Assembly (NCBI GenBank): GCA_021324655.1
Contig: JAJPIP010000033.1
Coordinates: forward strand, 22,966 to 86,965
Origin: Pseudomonadota bacterium
GTDB taxonomy: Bacteria; Chloroflexota; UBA5177
Direction of reading: 5' to 3'
Length of the DNA: 64,000 nt
The first letter of the stretch is position 1, and each line of letters starts with the position of its first letter. This document shows, piece by piece, positions 1 through 8,158 of this stretch. A program made the translations under genes and the position numbers. The notes beneath the pieces are model-generated. The model worked only from the letters and a program-made list of their open reading frames with translations, made no database searches and was not told the origin of the DNA.

Positions 1-53
1 CGACCTTGCGTCATGTGTCTCTCCTTCGCCGCCACTATACCGGGCGACCGATA

Positions 54-84
54 CCCGCCGACGTCATCGCGTTCGGCGGGTTCT
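54..84. terminator. Candidate hairpin terminator
   Basis: A 7-bp perfect GC stem (CCCGCCG at 54-60 and CGGCGGG at 74-80) encloses a 13-nt loop and is followed by a short T-containing stretch. It probably ends a transcript entering from outside the window. The T tract is weak. Confidence 0.4.
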
Positions 85-234
85 GTTCGCCATATTGCTT
101 GTCGCTCACCTGTCCCCGAAAGGAGTCGATTCATGTCACGCGCCCCACCATATTGATCCACACGTACTTGACGTTCCGCGTTCCGATGCCGTCGTCGGAT
201 CCACCAGACGCCCCTTGCAAGGAGAAACTACCCG

Positions 235-780
235 ATGCCCAAATGTCTCCTGCCCCAGACGACACAACCACGGCGCCTTCTCGCCCTCGGGCGAACTGGG
301 GTGCTGATAGCGGTCACGTGGCTGGTGTCCCGGCTGCGCAGCGATTGCCCGGTGCCGATCGAAGTGCTGATCTCCAGCTTCTGGATGCGGTGGTCTGTCG
401 ACCGCCGTCTGCGCCATGCCGTTCGGAGGCTTCAGCGCATCCTTCCCCAGCTTTCACTGAACATGGCGATCGTTGCCCAGCAGACGATTGTCACCGACCA
501 CCAACTCCTCGGCTGTTACCAGATCAGTCAGCGACCGGATGGGAGCCGCTTCGCGCTCATCCGGCTCTCCCTCGAGGTCGACGGCCGATGCATTTCCACG
601 GACGAGATGCTAGCTGTGCTGGCCGAGCAGTACATCACCCTGGCCATGCAGTCCACCGGCCCGGGTCTACTGGTACCGATTGATCTCGATCTATCCCCGC
701 AGCCGGATCCACTGCATCGTGCCCGGCTTCAGCCCGATCCGCTGGCGGCCATCAACAGGACCGGCAATCACATCGCCTGA
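235..780 (+). CDS. Hypothetical protein, 181 aa
   Basis: I do not recognise a family. The ATG is preceded at normal distance by AAGGAGA, so the start is well supported. The protein has a short basic N-terminus with one hydrophobic stretch (about residues 17-35), then a soluble mixed region. The run ISTDEMLAVLAEQYITLAM near residues 120-138 resembles a regular alpha/beta domain. It is the first gene of the same-strand block that includes a helicase, a primase and SSB, and is followed after 49 bases by the coiled-coil gene, so the two may be co-transcribed. A role in that element is an inference from position only. Confidence 0.6.
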   Translation: MPKCLLPQTTQPRRLLALGRTGVLIAVTWLVSRLRSDCPVPIEVLISSFWMRWSVDRRLRHAVRRLQRILPQLSLNMAIVAQQTIVTDHQLLGCYQISQRPDGSRFALIRLSLEVDGRCISTDEMLAVLAEQYITLAMQSTGPGLLVPIDLDLSPQPDPLHRARLQPDPLAAINRTGNHIA

Positions 781-829
781 TTCGGCCGATCCCACACATA
801 CTCCAATCTCCAGTGACAGGAGGTATCCC

Positions 830-1870
830 ATGTCCATCGTCCTGAAGAGCTTCGCCGAGCTGGCGGAAGCGCTTGAGTTTCACGAGCCAATCGACGAGCG
901 CACTGCCGTCGAAGTCAGTGCCGCGGAAAGCGTGTCAGACCCTTCTCCTCCCCCATGCGACCTTCCGGAGCTACTGACAGAACTGCAAGCTGCGAGCGCC
1001 GCACTCGCTGCCATCGCCCGACGTGACCAGGAGGCTCGCACTGTCGCCCTGCACGATCTGGAACGGTACGATGCCGTGGTGGCCCGGCAGCGCGAGGCGG
1101 AACAGGCGCACGAACAGGCCCGGCAGGTACGCGAACAGGCGGAGCGGTTGACCGAGCAAGCCTTCGCCGAGGAAGCGCGGACCGAGGCCCGCCGGGTGGC
1201 CGACATCGCCGTGCAGGCCGAGCAGGCAGCGGAGCGGGCCGTCGCGGAATGGAGCCGTGAGGCAGAGGCCCTGGCAGCAGGGCTGGATCTGGAGCGGCTG
1301 CTCGCGGAGCGTCGCCGGCAGGAGGAGGCGGAAAAAGCAAAAGCCGCCGAGGCCGAGAAGGCCAGGCGACTTGCCGGAGCCCTCGCCCGGGCGCGTGTGG
1401 CGCTCAATGCGGGGCGAATCGAGGAAGCGAAAGGTTTGCTGGGGAACGCTGCTAACGATTACCCCGACAATCCGGAGATCGACTCCCTCAAGACCATCAT
1501 TGCGCAGCGGGAGCTGGCTGTCAAGGTGGATGCCGCCGAAGAAGCACTCTGGGAGGCGCGACGTGCGTATCGTCGGGATGCCTCCGCGGCAGTGGCGCGA
1601 TTAGAGACCGTTGATATCGACGGGTTGCCCGAGCCGCTTGCCCGGCAGGTGTTCGGCGAGTGGGCGCGCGCCTGCTCCCGCCTCTGCCGCGAACTAGACA
1701 TCGCCGAGCCGCTCCGCTACGCCCCGGACCCCGGCTGTGGTGCGGTGATTGCCCGTGAGACCTCGGACGGTCCCTACGTCGTGGTGAGCGCCCTCGGGAT
1801 GGGCACCGGGTGGCAGGCTGGCAGCACCGTCGGCGACCGCCAGATGCGTCGGGCACGGCCGCTGCGGTAG
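830..1870 (+). CDS. Coiled-coil protein of unknown function, 346 aa
   Basis: The start at 830 follows AGGAGG by 5 bases. The open frame extends further upstream but without a ribosome site. Residues 45-215 are a long Ala/Glu/Arg/Gln-rich heptad region, so a rod-like coiled coil is expected, followed by a smaller globular tail (about 215-346) with no recognised motif. There is no signal peptide or membrane segment. It is followed directly by a strong terminator, which closes the first transcription unit. A second coiled-coil gene (8151-9425) lies in the same block, but the two are not obviously homologous. A structural or scaffolding role is only a guess. Confidence 0.65.
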   Translation: MSIVLKSFAELAEALEFHEPIDERTAVEVSAAESVSDPSPPPCDLPELLTELQAASAALAAIARRDQEARTVALHDLERYDAVVARQREAEQAHEQARQVREQAERLTEQAFAEEARTEARRVADIAVQAEQAAERAVAEWSREAEALAAGLDLERLLAERRRQEEAEKAKAAEAEKARRLAGALARARVALNAGRIEEAKGLLGNAANDYPDNPEIDSLKTIIAQRELAVKVDAAEEALWEARRAYRRDASAAVARLETVDIDGLPEPLARQVFGEWARACSRLCRELDIAEPLRYAPDPGCGAVIARETSDGPYVVVSALGMGTGWQAGSTVGDRQMRRARPLR

Positions 1871-1876
1871 CAAAGA

Positions 1877-1925
1877 GAGAGGGTCCTCCGGACGCGCGCT
1901 GGAGGACCCTCTCGCTACCCTTTTG
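1877..1925 (+). terminator. Rho-independent terminator
   Basis: A perfect 13-bp stem (1877-1889 with 1901-1913) has an 11-nt loop and is followed by CCCTTTTG. It starts six bases after the coiled-coil stop codon. Confidence 0.8.
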
Positions 1926-1949
1926 AGCTGACCTCGGTACTGCAAGTTT

Positions 1950-2246
1950 TTGGACGACCTTAGCCCCTACGATCGGGCCACGGTGAATCTGTGGGCCCGG
2001 AGCACCGAAGAGTTGTGGCGACACACGGACTCTGGTCACCTCATCGAGGCGGCGGTCCACGCGGTCCTGGCCGGGTTGCGCCGATATACGCAGCCGCCGG
2101 CGCTCTTCCATGCCTACGAGGACCAGGCCGCCGATCTCGCATTGATCCGCAGTGTCGTGGAGGCACCGCTCACCGACGAGCTGCTCTGGCGAGTGCGGGA
2201 CACGGCCTTCCACCTCCGCTGGCTCGAGCTGATCAGTTCTGGGTAG
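1950..2246 (+). CDS. Small hypothetical protein upstream of the helicase
   Basis: A 98-residue, mostly helical soluble protein with Trp, His and Asp in amphipathic segments; no family recognised. The only in-frame start is TTG at 1950, because TGA closes the frame at 1929-1931 just upstream. No clear Shine-Dalgarno site is visible, so the true start could be a rarer codon. The stop codon lies only 4 bases before the helicase start, which implies translational coupling and a shared role or regulation with the helicase. Confidence 0.5.
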   Translation: MDDLSPYDRATVNLWARSTEELWRHTDSGHLIEAAVHAVLAGLRRYTQPPALFHAYEDQAADLALIRSVVEAPLTDELLWRVRDTAFHLRWLELISSG

Positions 2247-2250
2247 CTGG

Positions 2251-3741
2251 GTGCTCGATCTCTCTCGGCTCAGCCCCGAGCAACGAGCGGTGGTCCTGGC
2301 GCCTTATGGGCCGCTCCTCATTGTGGCCGGGCCTGGCTCCGGCAAGACGATGGTCCTGGCAGCCAGGATTGCCTACCTTGTCATCGGCCAGCAGATGCCG
2401 CCGACCAGCATCCTTGCCCTCACCTTCGCCTCGAAAGCCGCTGGGGAATTGCGTCACCGCCTGGTGGGGCTCCTTGGCGTGCAGGGAGGAGCGGTGGACG
2501 TGAGCACCTTCCATGCGCTCGGCCTCCGCATCGTGCGTCAGTGGAGCGAGGTGCTGGGCTGGGGACCGGGAGCGCCGACCGTGTACGGACCCGGGGAGGC
2601 GCGGACCGTCCTGCGCGAGGTGGCAGAGAGCCTGGGCGTCGACCTCGAGCACCATCCGCTGGACGAGTGGCGTGCTCGGGTAGATGGCCTGCGGCTACGC
2701 GGTAACCACATGTCACAGCAGCCGGAGCCACTGCAGTTAGTCGCGGAAGCCTACGAGGAGGGCCTGCGTCGCCGCGGGGTGGTCGACTTTCCCGCCATGC
2801 TCACCCTCCCGCTGCGGCTCTTTAGCGAGCATCCCCACGCGCTGCGCCTCTGCCAGGACAGCTACCGCGTCGTCCTGTGCGACGAGTTTCAGGACATCTG
2901 CGCCGGCCAGTACAGCCTACTTCGCTCCCTTGTGGCGCGGCACCATCACCTAATCGCGGTGGGCGATCCCATGCAAACGCTGTACGGCTGGCGCGGCGCC
3001 AATGTCCGGTTCCTGACCGCCTTCCAACGTGACTTTCCCGAAGCCCGGATCGCAAGCCTCCATCAGAACTTCCGCTCGACGCAACGAATCGTCGAGTGTG
3101 CCACCATCCTGGGTGCTTCTCTGGCCCTCAACGAGCCATGCTGGACGACGAATCCCGTCGGTGAAGCAATCCGCCTGCATGTGGCCGCCGACGAGCAAGC
3201 CGAGGCCGCATTCGTCGCGGCTGAGATCGAGCGCCTCCTCGCCCAGCGCATTGTTGACCGCTTGGACGAGGTGGCGATCCTGTACCGGACCAACTGGCAG
3301 GCGCTGCCCTTCGCCGTCGTGCTACAGGAGCGAGGACTGCCATACCGGCGGCCCCCTCGATCCGGGGTCGAACGAGACGTGGTGGAGCTAACGCCCAGCA
3401 CTGCAGAGATGCCAACGGGAGGCGACGATGAAGGTGACGAGCATGAGACTGAGGGCGTGTGGCTCAGCACGATCCATCGTGCCAAGGGGGGTGAATGGCG
3501 CGTCGTGTTCGTGGTGGGTCTGGAGGAGGGCCTCCTGCCCCACGCTCGAGCGATTACGAACCAGTCCGGCGAGAACGCCAGTATCGACGAAGAGCAACGC
3601 ATCGCGTACGTCGCGGTGACGCGTGCTCGTGAGCGTCTCTACCTCACCTACTGTCGAACCCGGCGCCGGGGGGACCGGGTTGAGATCCGCGAACCATCGC
3701 GCTTTCTCCGCGGGCTGCCGCTCAGAAGGCGAGCAGCCTGA
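2251..3741 (+). CDS. UvrD/PcrA-family (SF1A) DNA helicase, short form
   Basis: ATP-dependent 3'-5' helicase of the UvrD/Rep/PcrA type, expected to unwind DNA in repair or element replication. Visible motifs: Q-motif region SPEQRAVV, Walker A GPGSGKT (residues 27-33), Walker B DEFQD (211-215), motif III GDPMQTLYGWRGA (about 238-250), motif IV QNFRST, motif V STIHRAKGGEW (about 405-415) and motif VI VAVTRARERL (about 453). At 496 residues it is much shorter than the 650-750 residues usual for PcrA/UvrD. The missing length lies mainly between motifs IV and V, where subdomain 2B would be, so 2B appears strongly reduced. The start is GTG, coupled to the preceding small gene. The primase follows after 17 bases, suggesting a replication operon. 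Confidence 0.88.
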   Translation: MLDLSRLSPEQRAVVLAPYGPLLIVAGPGSGKTMVLAARIAYLVIGQQMPPTSILALTFASKAAGELRHRLVGLLGVQGGAVDVSTFHALGLRIVRQWSEVLGWGPGAPTVYGPGEARTVLREVAESLGVDLEHHPLDEWRARVDGLRLRGNHMSQQPEPLQLVAEAYEEGLRRRGVVDFPAMLTLPLRLFSEHPHALRLCQDSYRVVLCDEFQDICAGQYSLLRSLVARHHHLIAVGDPMQTLYGWRGANVRFLTAFQRDFPEARIASLHQNFRSTQRIVECATILGASLALNEPCWTTNPVGEAIRLHVAADEQAEAAFVAAEIERLLAQRIVDRLDEVAILYRTNWQALPFAVVLQERGLPYRRPPRSGVERDVVELTPSTAEMPTGGDDEGDEHETEGVWLSTIHRAKGGEWRVVFVVGLEEGLLPHARAITNQSGENASIDEEQRIAYVAVTRARERLYLTYCRTRRRGDRVEIREPSRFLRGLPLRRRAA

Positions 3742-3758
3742 CCGATGGGAGGGTCGTG

Positions 3759-4808
3759 ATGGCATGGATCGACACCGACGCACTGAAGCGCGATCACCCG
3801 GTGGAGGAGGTTGTCGAACGGTATGGCATCGAGCTACGGGACAGTGGATGCGCTCTCATCGGCCGCTGCCCCTTTCATGAGGATGGTGGCCGTCCCAACC
3901 TCTACGTCTACCCAATTACGCGCAGTTGGTACTGCTACCGCTGCGGCATCGGTGGCGACGTCATCAGCTTGGTGGAGCGCATCGAGGGCGTCGGGTTCCG
4001 AGAAGCCGTGACACGACTGACTGGCGACGCTCGAGAGTTGCCTGGGGCAAGCCAGTGTCGGAAAAGGAGGATAAAGCGACCGCCAGGGAGGCAAACACCG
4101 TGGGAGCCAGAGGAACGGGAGTGCCTATCGGCTGCCGCCGAGTTGTACCACAACAGGCTGCTCACCGATGAGGCGGCGCTGGCGTATCTCGCCGGCCGAG
4201 GCTTGGGTCGTGACATCATGGAGCGCTGTTGTCTCGGCTACTCCTCCGGCGACGAGCTCGTGAACTACCTGTGCCGACGGCGGTTGCCTATTCAGGCGGC
4301 ACGGCGCGTCGGTCTCCTGAGGGCCGGGGGGTGCGAGCGCTTCACGGGCCGGGTGGTCGTGCCAGAGATCCGGAGTGGCCAGCCGATCTGGCTCATCGGT
4401 CGCACCATTGATGAAACCCTTGGTCATCCGAAGTACCTTGGTCTCCCGGGCTCCAAACCTCTCCTCGGCTGGGAGACAGCAAAAGAGTCGGCAGGGGTGT
4501 TCCTGGTCGAGGGGGTGTTCGATTGGCTCACGTTGCTGAACTGGGGCTACCCGGCCCTCGCACTCGTTGGGACGCACGCGCGCCCTGAAGTTTTCAGCAA
4601 GCTGACTCGGTTCGAGCACGTCTACCTGCTCTTGGACAGTGATGAGCCGGGCCGGTGCGCAGCCGAGAACATTGCTCGACGATTGGGTCCACGGGCGGAG
4701 ACTGTCAGGCTGCCGGGGGCCAAGGACGTGGCAGAGTTGGCGACGCACGTTGATGGTCACGCGGTTCTGGCCCATGCCATACAGTCGGGACGGAATCTCG
4801 CAGCCTAA
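3759..4808 (+). CDS. DnaG-like primase with CHC2 zinc finger and TOPRIM
   Basis: Predicted DNA primase. The N-terminal CHC2 zinc-binding site is Cys37, His40, Cys59, Cys62 (CPFHEDGG ... YCYRCGIGGDV). The TOPRIM part has the conserved Glu in FLVEGVFDW (about residue 250) and the acidic LLLDSDEPG (about 291-299). At 349 residues it lacks the C-terminal helicase-interaction region of chromosomal DnaG (about 600 residues), as is common for plasmid and phage primases. ATG 3759 is preferred over the GTG one codon earlier because GGGAGGG lies at suitable spacing. It follows the helicase gene directly and supports a mobile-element replication module. Confidence 0.85.
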   Translation: MAWIDTDALKRDHPVEEVVERYGIELRDSGCALIGRCPFHEDGGRPNLYVYPITRSWYCYRCGIGGDVISLVERIEGVGFREAVTRLTGDARELPGASQCRKRRIKRPPGRQTPWEPEERECLSAAAELYHNRLLTDEAALAYLAGRGLGRDIMERCCLGYSSGDELVNYLCRRRLPIQAARRVGLLRAGGCERFTGRVVVPEIRSGQPIWLIGRTIDETLGHPKYLGLPGSKPLLGWETAKESAGVFLVEGVFDWLTLLNWGYPALALVGTHARPEVFSKLTRFEHVYLLLDSDEPGRCAAENIARRLGPRAETVRLPGAKDVAELATHVDGHAVLAHAIQSGRNLAA

Positions 4809-4889
4809 CTAACCCACTCAACTCGATGATCTTGCCGGGCAGTGCCAGCGTCCATGAATCCTCGGCGAGATAGCGGGATTGACCTGCGG

Positions 4890-6305
4890 CTAGGCAGACT
4901 TGCCGTCGGCCCCAGCAATGAGTTCGTTGCACCGGCTGACACACTCATTGCAGATGATGACTCCAGTCTTTCCGGATATCATCCACAGTACCTCCGGGTT
5001 TGTCTTGTCGCAGAATGAGCACACATAAACCCTTTCCCCGGTTGAATGACTGCGGTCTTGCACTGTCTGCTCTCGGAGCACAGCCCTACGTAGGGGACCG
5101 TACATCGTCGTAGCAACGGCGACAAGAGCAACCCAGGCTCCGAAGGCGAGGGCCGTACGCTCAGCGCCAACGACCTGGATCAAGAGTCCGGAGAGGCCCA
5201 CGCCGATTGGCTCCGAGCTCCAGGCGATCACCCGAGCCACGCTCGCAACCCTTCCGCGTAGTTCGTCCGGGGTGGCGGCTAGACGATAGCTGACGATGGC
5301 AATACCGTGGATCGGGATCGCGAAGGACATCCCGCCAAGCGCCACGCCGAGAAACAAGGCATTGGGAGCAACGGCGAGAAGCGGCCAGAGGATCGCCATG
5401 GCCCAGGTTGCGGCGATGATGACCCCGCCGAAACCTAAGCGTTTCTGGAGGCGAGGGGCAGCCAGTGAGCCAAGCAATCCCCCAACGCCAGTAGCCGAAA
5501 ACATCAATCCTATGACGCTGGACGAGGTATGCTCCCCTTTCGCAAGGACAATCGCGACCAGCGCGACGCTGGCAACTGCGAGACTCAGCCCCCCTGTGGC
5601 GACGTACGCGAAACGGAGAACAGGATGGGCCCAGAGCCAGCGAATCCCTTCCGCAATCTCGCTCCGTAGATTCCTCGTCGAGGGTTCGCGCTGGTCCTGA
5701 AACTCCGCTGTGACGAATAGGAGGGCCATGACGGAGGCGGCATACGAGAGTGCGTCAACGAGGAAGGGGATAGCCTGACCGAGCTGGAAGAGGAAGCCCC
5801 CGAGCGGCGGCCCGACGACGCTCGTTGCCGAACTCATTGCCTGCTCGGCTGCTGCTGCGGTTGGAACCTGCTCTGCTGGAACGACGTGGGGCAAATATGT
5901 CGCCTCGGCGGTGCTGAAGAGGACGTAGAGAACACCACCGATCAAGGCATTGACGTACAACTGCGCTGCGGTGAGATGCCCGAGCGAGAAGGCCGCAGGA
6001 ATGGTGGCCATGTTGACAGCTCTGCCGACGTCACACAGGATCATCACCCGCTTACGGTTCCACCGATCGACTAATGCACCGCCCGGCAACCCGAGGAACA
6101 GGTACGGCAGAGCACGCAAAGCACCCACTAAGCCTGCCTGAACCGGAGATCGAGTCAACGCCAGCACAAGGAGGGGATAGGTGATTCGCGAGACGCCGGT
6201 ACCGAGGACGGAGATCAACTCCCCGCTCCAAAGCACCATGAAGTTCCGGTTTCGCCAGAGGGAGATGGGTGCACGCGGGGTCTCAGGACGGCTGCTCACC
6301 TCCAC
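4890..6305 (-). CDS. MFS transporter with C-terminal ClpX-type zinc finger
   Basis: Residues 15-425 are a 12-helix major facilitator protein of the MFS_3/EntS-like drug or siderophore exporter type, with the loop 2-3 signature GGALVDRWNRKRV. The last 45 residues form a C4 zinc module, CSFC then about 19 residues then CNEC, followed by NELI. This matches the N-terminal zinc-binding domain of ClpX in spacing and surrounding residues, and would face the cytoplasm. The frame is continuous with no stop between the parts. The annotated start is GTG 6305; a second GTG two codons later sits better behind GGAGG. It is convergent with the primase gene and interrupts an otherwise plus-strand block, so it may be a later arrival. 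Confidence 0.8.
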   Translation of the reverse strand: MEVSSRPETPRAPISLWRNRNFMVLWSGELISVLGTGVSRITYPLLVLALTRSPVQAGLVGALRALPYLFLGLPGGALVDRWNRKRVMILCDVGRAVNMATIPAAFSLGHLTAAQLYVNALIGGVLYVLFSTAEATYLPHVVPAEQVPTAAAAEQAMSSATSVVGPPLGGFLFQLGQAIPFLVDALSYAASVMALLFVTAEFQDQREPSTRNLRSEIAEGIRWLWAHPVLRFAYVATGGLSLAVASVALVAIVLAKGEHTSSSVIGLMFSATGVGGLLGSLAAPRLQKRLGFGGVIIAATWAMAILWPLLAVAPNALFLGVALGGMSFAIPIHGIAIVSYRLAATPDELRGRVASVARVIAWSSEPIGVGLSGLLIQVVGAERTALAFGAWVALVAVATTMYGPLRRAVLREQTVQDRSHSTGERVYVCSFCDKTNPEVLWMISGKTGVIICNECVSRCNELIAGADGKSA

Positions 6306-6627
6306 CCTCCGTTCGGAATCACTCCACGCGCTCAGAGACCCTCGCCCAGAACCCGGCTACCGGGCCGAGACCGATGTCCCACATTCTGGACCATGGCCAG
6401 TCTATCGCCTCCCCGAGGGGGAGAGTCGAGTGAAGCCACTCCGGCGAACCGGTCTCGGTTTGCTGAGACCACACGCTTCAGTGAATGCAACGACCCATCC
6501 ATAACGGTCGCAGCGCCCTTGAAGTACTCTATCGGCCGTCACGGCTCCCGGCTCGTATGCAACGAGCGTCTCCGGCTGGTGGATTGACCGTCAGCTTCCC
6601 AGATCCGTTCAGCACCAGGAGGTTCAA
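6306..6627. other. Intergenic region between MFS gene and ssb
   Basis: It holds the divergent start regions of the MFS gene and ssb. AGGAGG precedes the ssb ATG at good distance. I see no convincing gene, tRNA or strong repeat. Confidence 0.4.
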
Positions 6628-7011
6628 ATGCCTTACTCGCTCAACCGCACCGAGCTCATCGGCCGACTCGGGCAGGATCCCGAGACGCGCCACACATCCG
6701 ACGGTCAGGCCGTGACCAAGTTCAGCATGGCCACCGACCGGCCGGCAAAGCCCGGCACCCACTCCGAGCCCGACTGGCATTCCATCGTCTGCTGGCAGAA
6801 ACTCGCCGAGTTCGCTGGTGAGTATCTCACCAAGGGCCGTCTGGTCTTCGTGGCCGGTCGCATCAGCTACCGGGCCTGGGAAGGCAAGGACGGTCAGAAG
6901 CACCGCGCCACGGAGATCGTGGCGGCGGAGCTGATCCCGCTCGACCGCAAGCCGAACGGCGAGCTGCGCGTCGTGGGTGGCCAGGACGATGAGGCAAATC
7001 TCCCGTTCTAG
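6628..7011 (+). CDS. ssb: Single-stranded DNA-binding protein
   Basis: Binds single-stranded DNA during replication, repair and recombination. The OB fold is recognisable: an N-terminal strand NRTELIGRLGQDPETRHT, then WHSIVCWQKLAEFAGEYLTKG, then VAGRISYRAWEGKDGQKH. The C-terminal tip, DDEANLPF, keeps the acidic residues and terminal Pro-Phe used to recruit partner proteins, but the low-complexity linker is nearly absent, giving only 127 residues. The start follows AGGAGG. Its place between primase and RadC genes suggests it serves the element rather than being the chromosomal housekeeping copy. Confidence 0.92.
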   Translation: MPYSLNRTELIGRLGQDPETRHTSDGQAVTKFSMATDRPAKPGTHSEPDWHSIVCWQKLAEFAGEYLTKGRLVFVAGRISYRAWEGKDGQKHRATEIVAAELIPLDRKPNGELRVVGGQDDEANLPF

Positions 7012-7224
7012 CCGTCTACCGTGCCTGCGGCTGCAGCCGTTTCATGGCCGGCTGCTCTGCCGCATCTCCCTGCGGCCCTCCCCGGTCGCGTTGCAGGTGC
7101 CGGATCGCGAGCTCGTGATCGTGGCCGCCCGAACCTCGCCGCGCCTGCGGCACCTGATCGTTCACCGCCAGCCGGTTCCGCACGATCCTCCGCGCGCTGC
7201 CTAAAGCGCGATCCATCACACCAC

Positions 7225-7255
7225 GAGAGCGGAGTCCTTCTGGGGCTCCGCTCTC
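7225..7255 (+). terminator. Hairpin between ssb and the next gene
   Basis: A perfect 10-bp stem (7225-7234 with 7246-7255) has an 11-nt loop. It is not followed by a T tract, so it could be an intrinsic terminator with weak release, an mRNA-stabilising hairpin or an operator. The rest of 7012-7274 shows nothing convincing. Confidence 0.5.
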
Positions 7256-7274
7256 CTGTGTCTGGAGGTTCCTC

Positions 7275-7559
7275 ATGCCACGGATCTACGAGACACTGCC
7301 GCCGGTCGGGCGGCTCCAGATGGCGCTCCGCGTGATGACGCCCACCCGGCTCGCCCAGACCTTCGCTGACTTCGCCGGGCAGTTCTACGACCGTTCCGAC
7401 TTCGACAGCCTCGCCCGTCAGGTGAGCGAGCTCTACGACCTGGAGAGTGCCGAGCACGCGCACCTCTTCCGCTCGCAGCTCGATCGCCGGCTGTGTGACC
7501 GCTTCCAGGACCCCGTGGCCTGGGATGTCGATACCTATCAGAAAGGCCATGCGGCATGA
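7275..7559 (+). CDS. Small hypothetical protein upstream of RadC-like gene
   Basis: A 94-residue acidic, probably helical soluble protein with no recognised family. GGAGGTT lies just before the ATG. Its TGA overlaps the ATG of the RadC-family gene as ATGA, so the two are translationally coupled. The coupling suggests a shared function, but no function can be read from the sequence. Confidence 0.65.
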   Translation: MPRIYETLPPVGRLQMALRVMTPTRLAQTFADFAGQFYDRSDFDSLARQVSELYDLESAEHAHLFRSQLDRRLCDRFQDPVAWDVDTYQKGHAA

Positions 7560-8158
7560 CGCCTCGCCGGGCATCCAAACAGCAGCCGGCGGCCCGCGAC
7601 GAGATCGAGACGGTGATCGAGCTGGTCCGGCAGAATCTCCGTCTGCTGGGCGAGCTCGTGCAGCGGTATGAAGTGGATCGCACGGGGATCACGGCTGACG
7701 GACGGATCGTCCGCAAGCCGGCTGATGTCATCGGGTACCTGGGACCGGAGATGGCGGACTTGGCGCAGGAGCAGTTGCGTGTGGTGCTGCTGGACACCAA
7801 GAATCGGCTCCTGGGCGCGAGTCTCGTCTACCAGGGCGGGATCAACTCCATCATGGTCCGTCTCGCCGACTGCTTTCGTGAGGCGGTTCGGGTCAACGCC
7901 GCGGCGATCCTCCTGGTCCATAACCACCCCTCCGGTGATCCTGAGCCCTCGAGCGAAGACGTGCGCGTGACGCGCGAGGCGGCCCAGGTGGGCGAGCTCC
8001 TCGGCATTGACCTGCTGGACCACGTGATCGTGGGCGGCCGGGCACATGTGAGTCTTCGCGAGCGCGGGTTCTACCGGCCGGTGATGGAGCAGCAATCTGG
8101 TCGGCGGCGGAAGAGTGCGGGTGGTGAGACGCCGTCCTGGGAGGTTGCGCATGCTTGA
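7556..8158 (+). CDS. RadC-family JAB/MPN-domain protein
   Basis: The JAB1/MPN metalloprotease-like fold typical of RadC proteins is visible at residues 75-180, with the zinc-site motif HNHPSGDPEPSSED, the upstream AVRVNAAAILLV strand and the downstream LGIDLLDHVIVG. The N-terminal helix-hairpin-helix part of full-length RadC is missing, leaving 200 residues, the form often found on plasmids, phages and islands. The molecular role of RadC proteins is unsettled. Its ATG overlaps the stop of the 94-residue gene, and its end overlaps the next start by 8 bases, so a tight operon is likely. Confidence 0.88.
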   Translation: MTPRRASKQQPAARDEIETVIELVRQNLRLLGELVQRYEVDRTGITADGRIVRKPADVIGYLGPEMADLAQEQLRVVLLDTKNRLLGASLVYQGGINSIMVRLADCFREAVRVNAAAILLVHNHPSGDPEPSSEDVRVTREAAQVGELLGIDLLDHVIVGGRAHVSLRERGFYRPVMEQQSGRRRKSAGGETPSWEVAHA

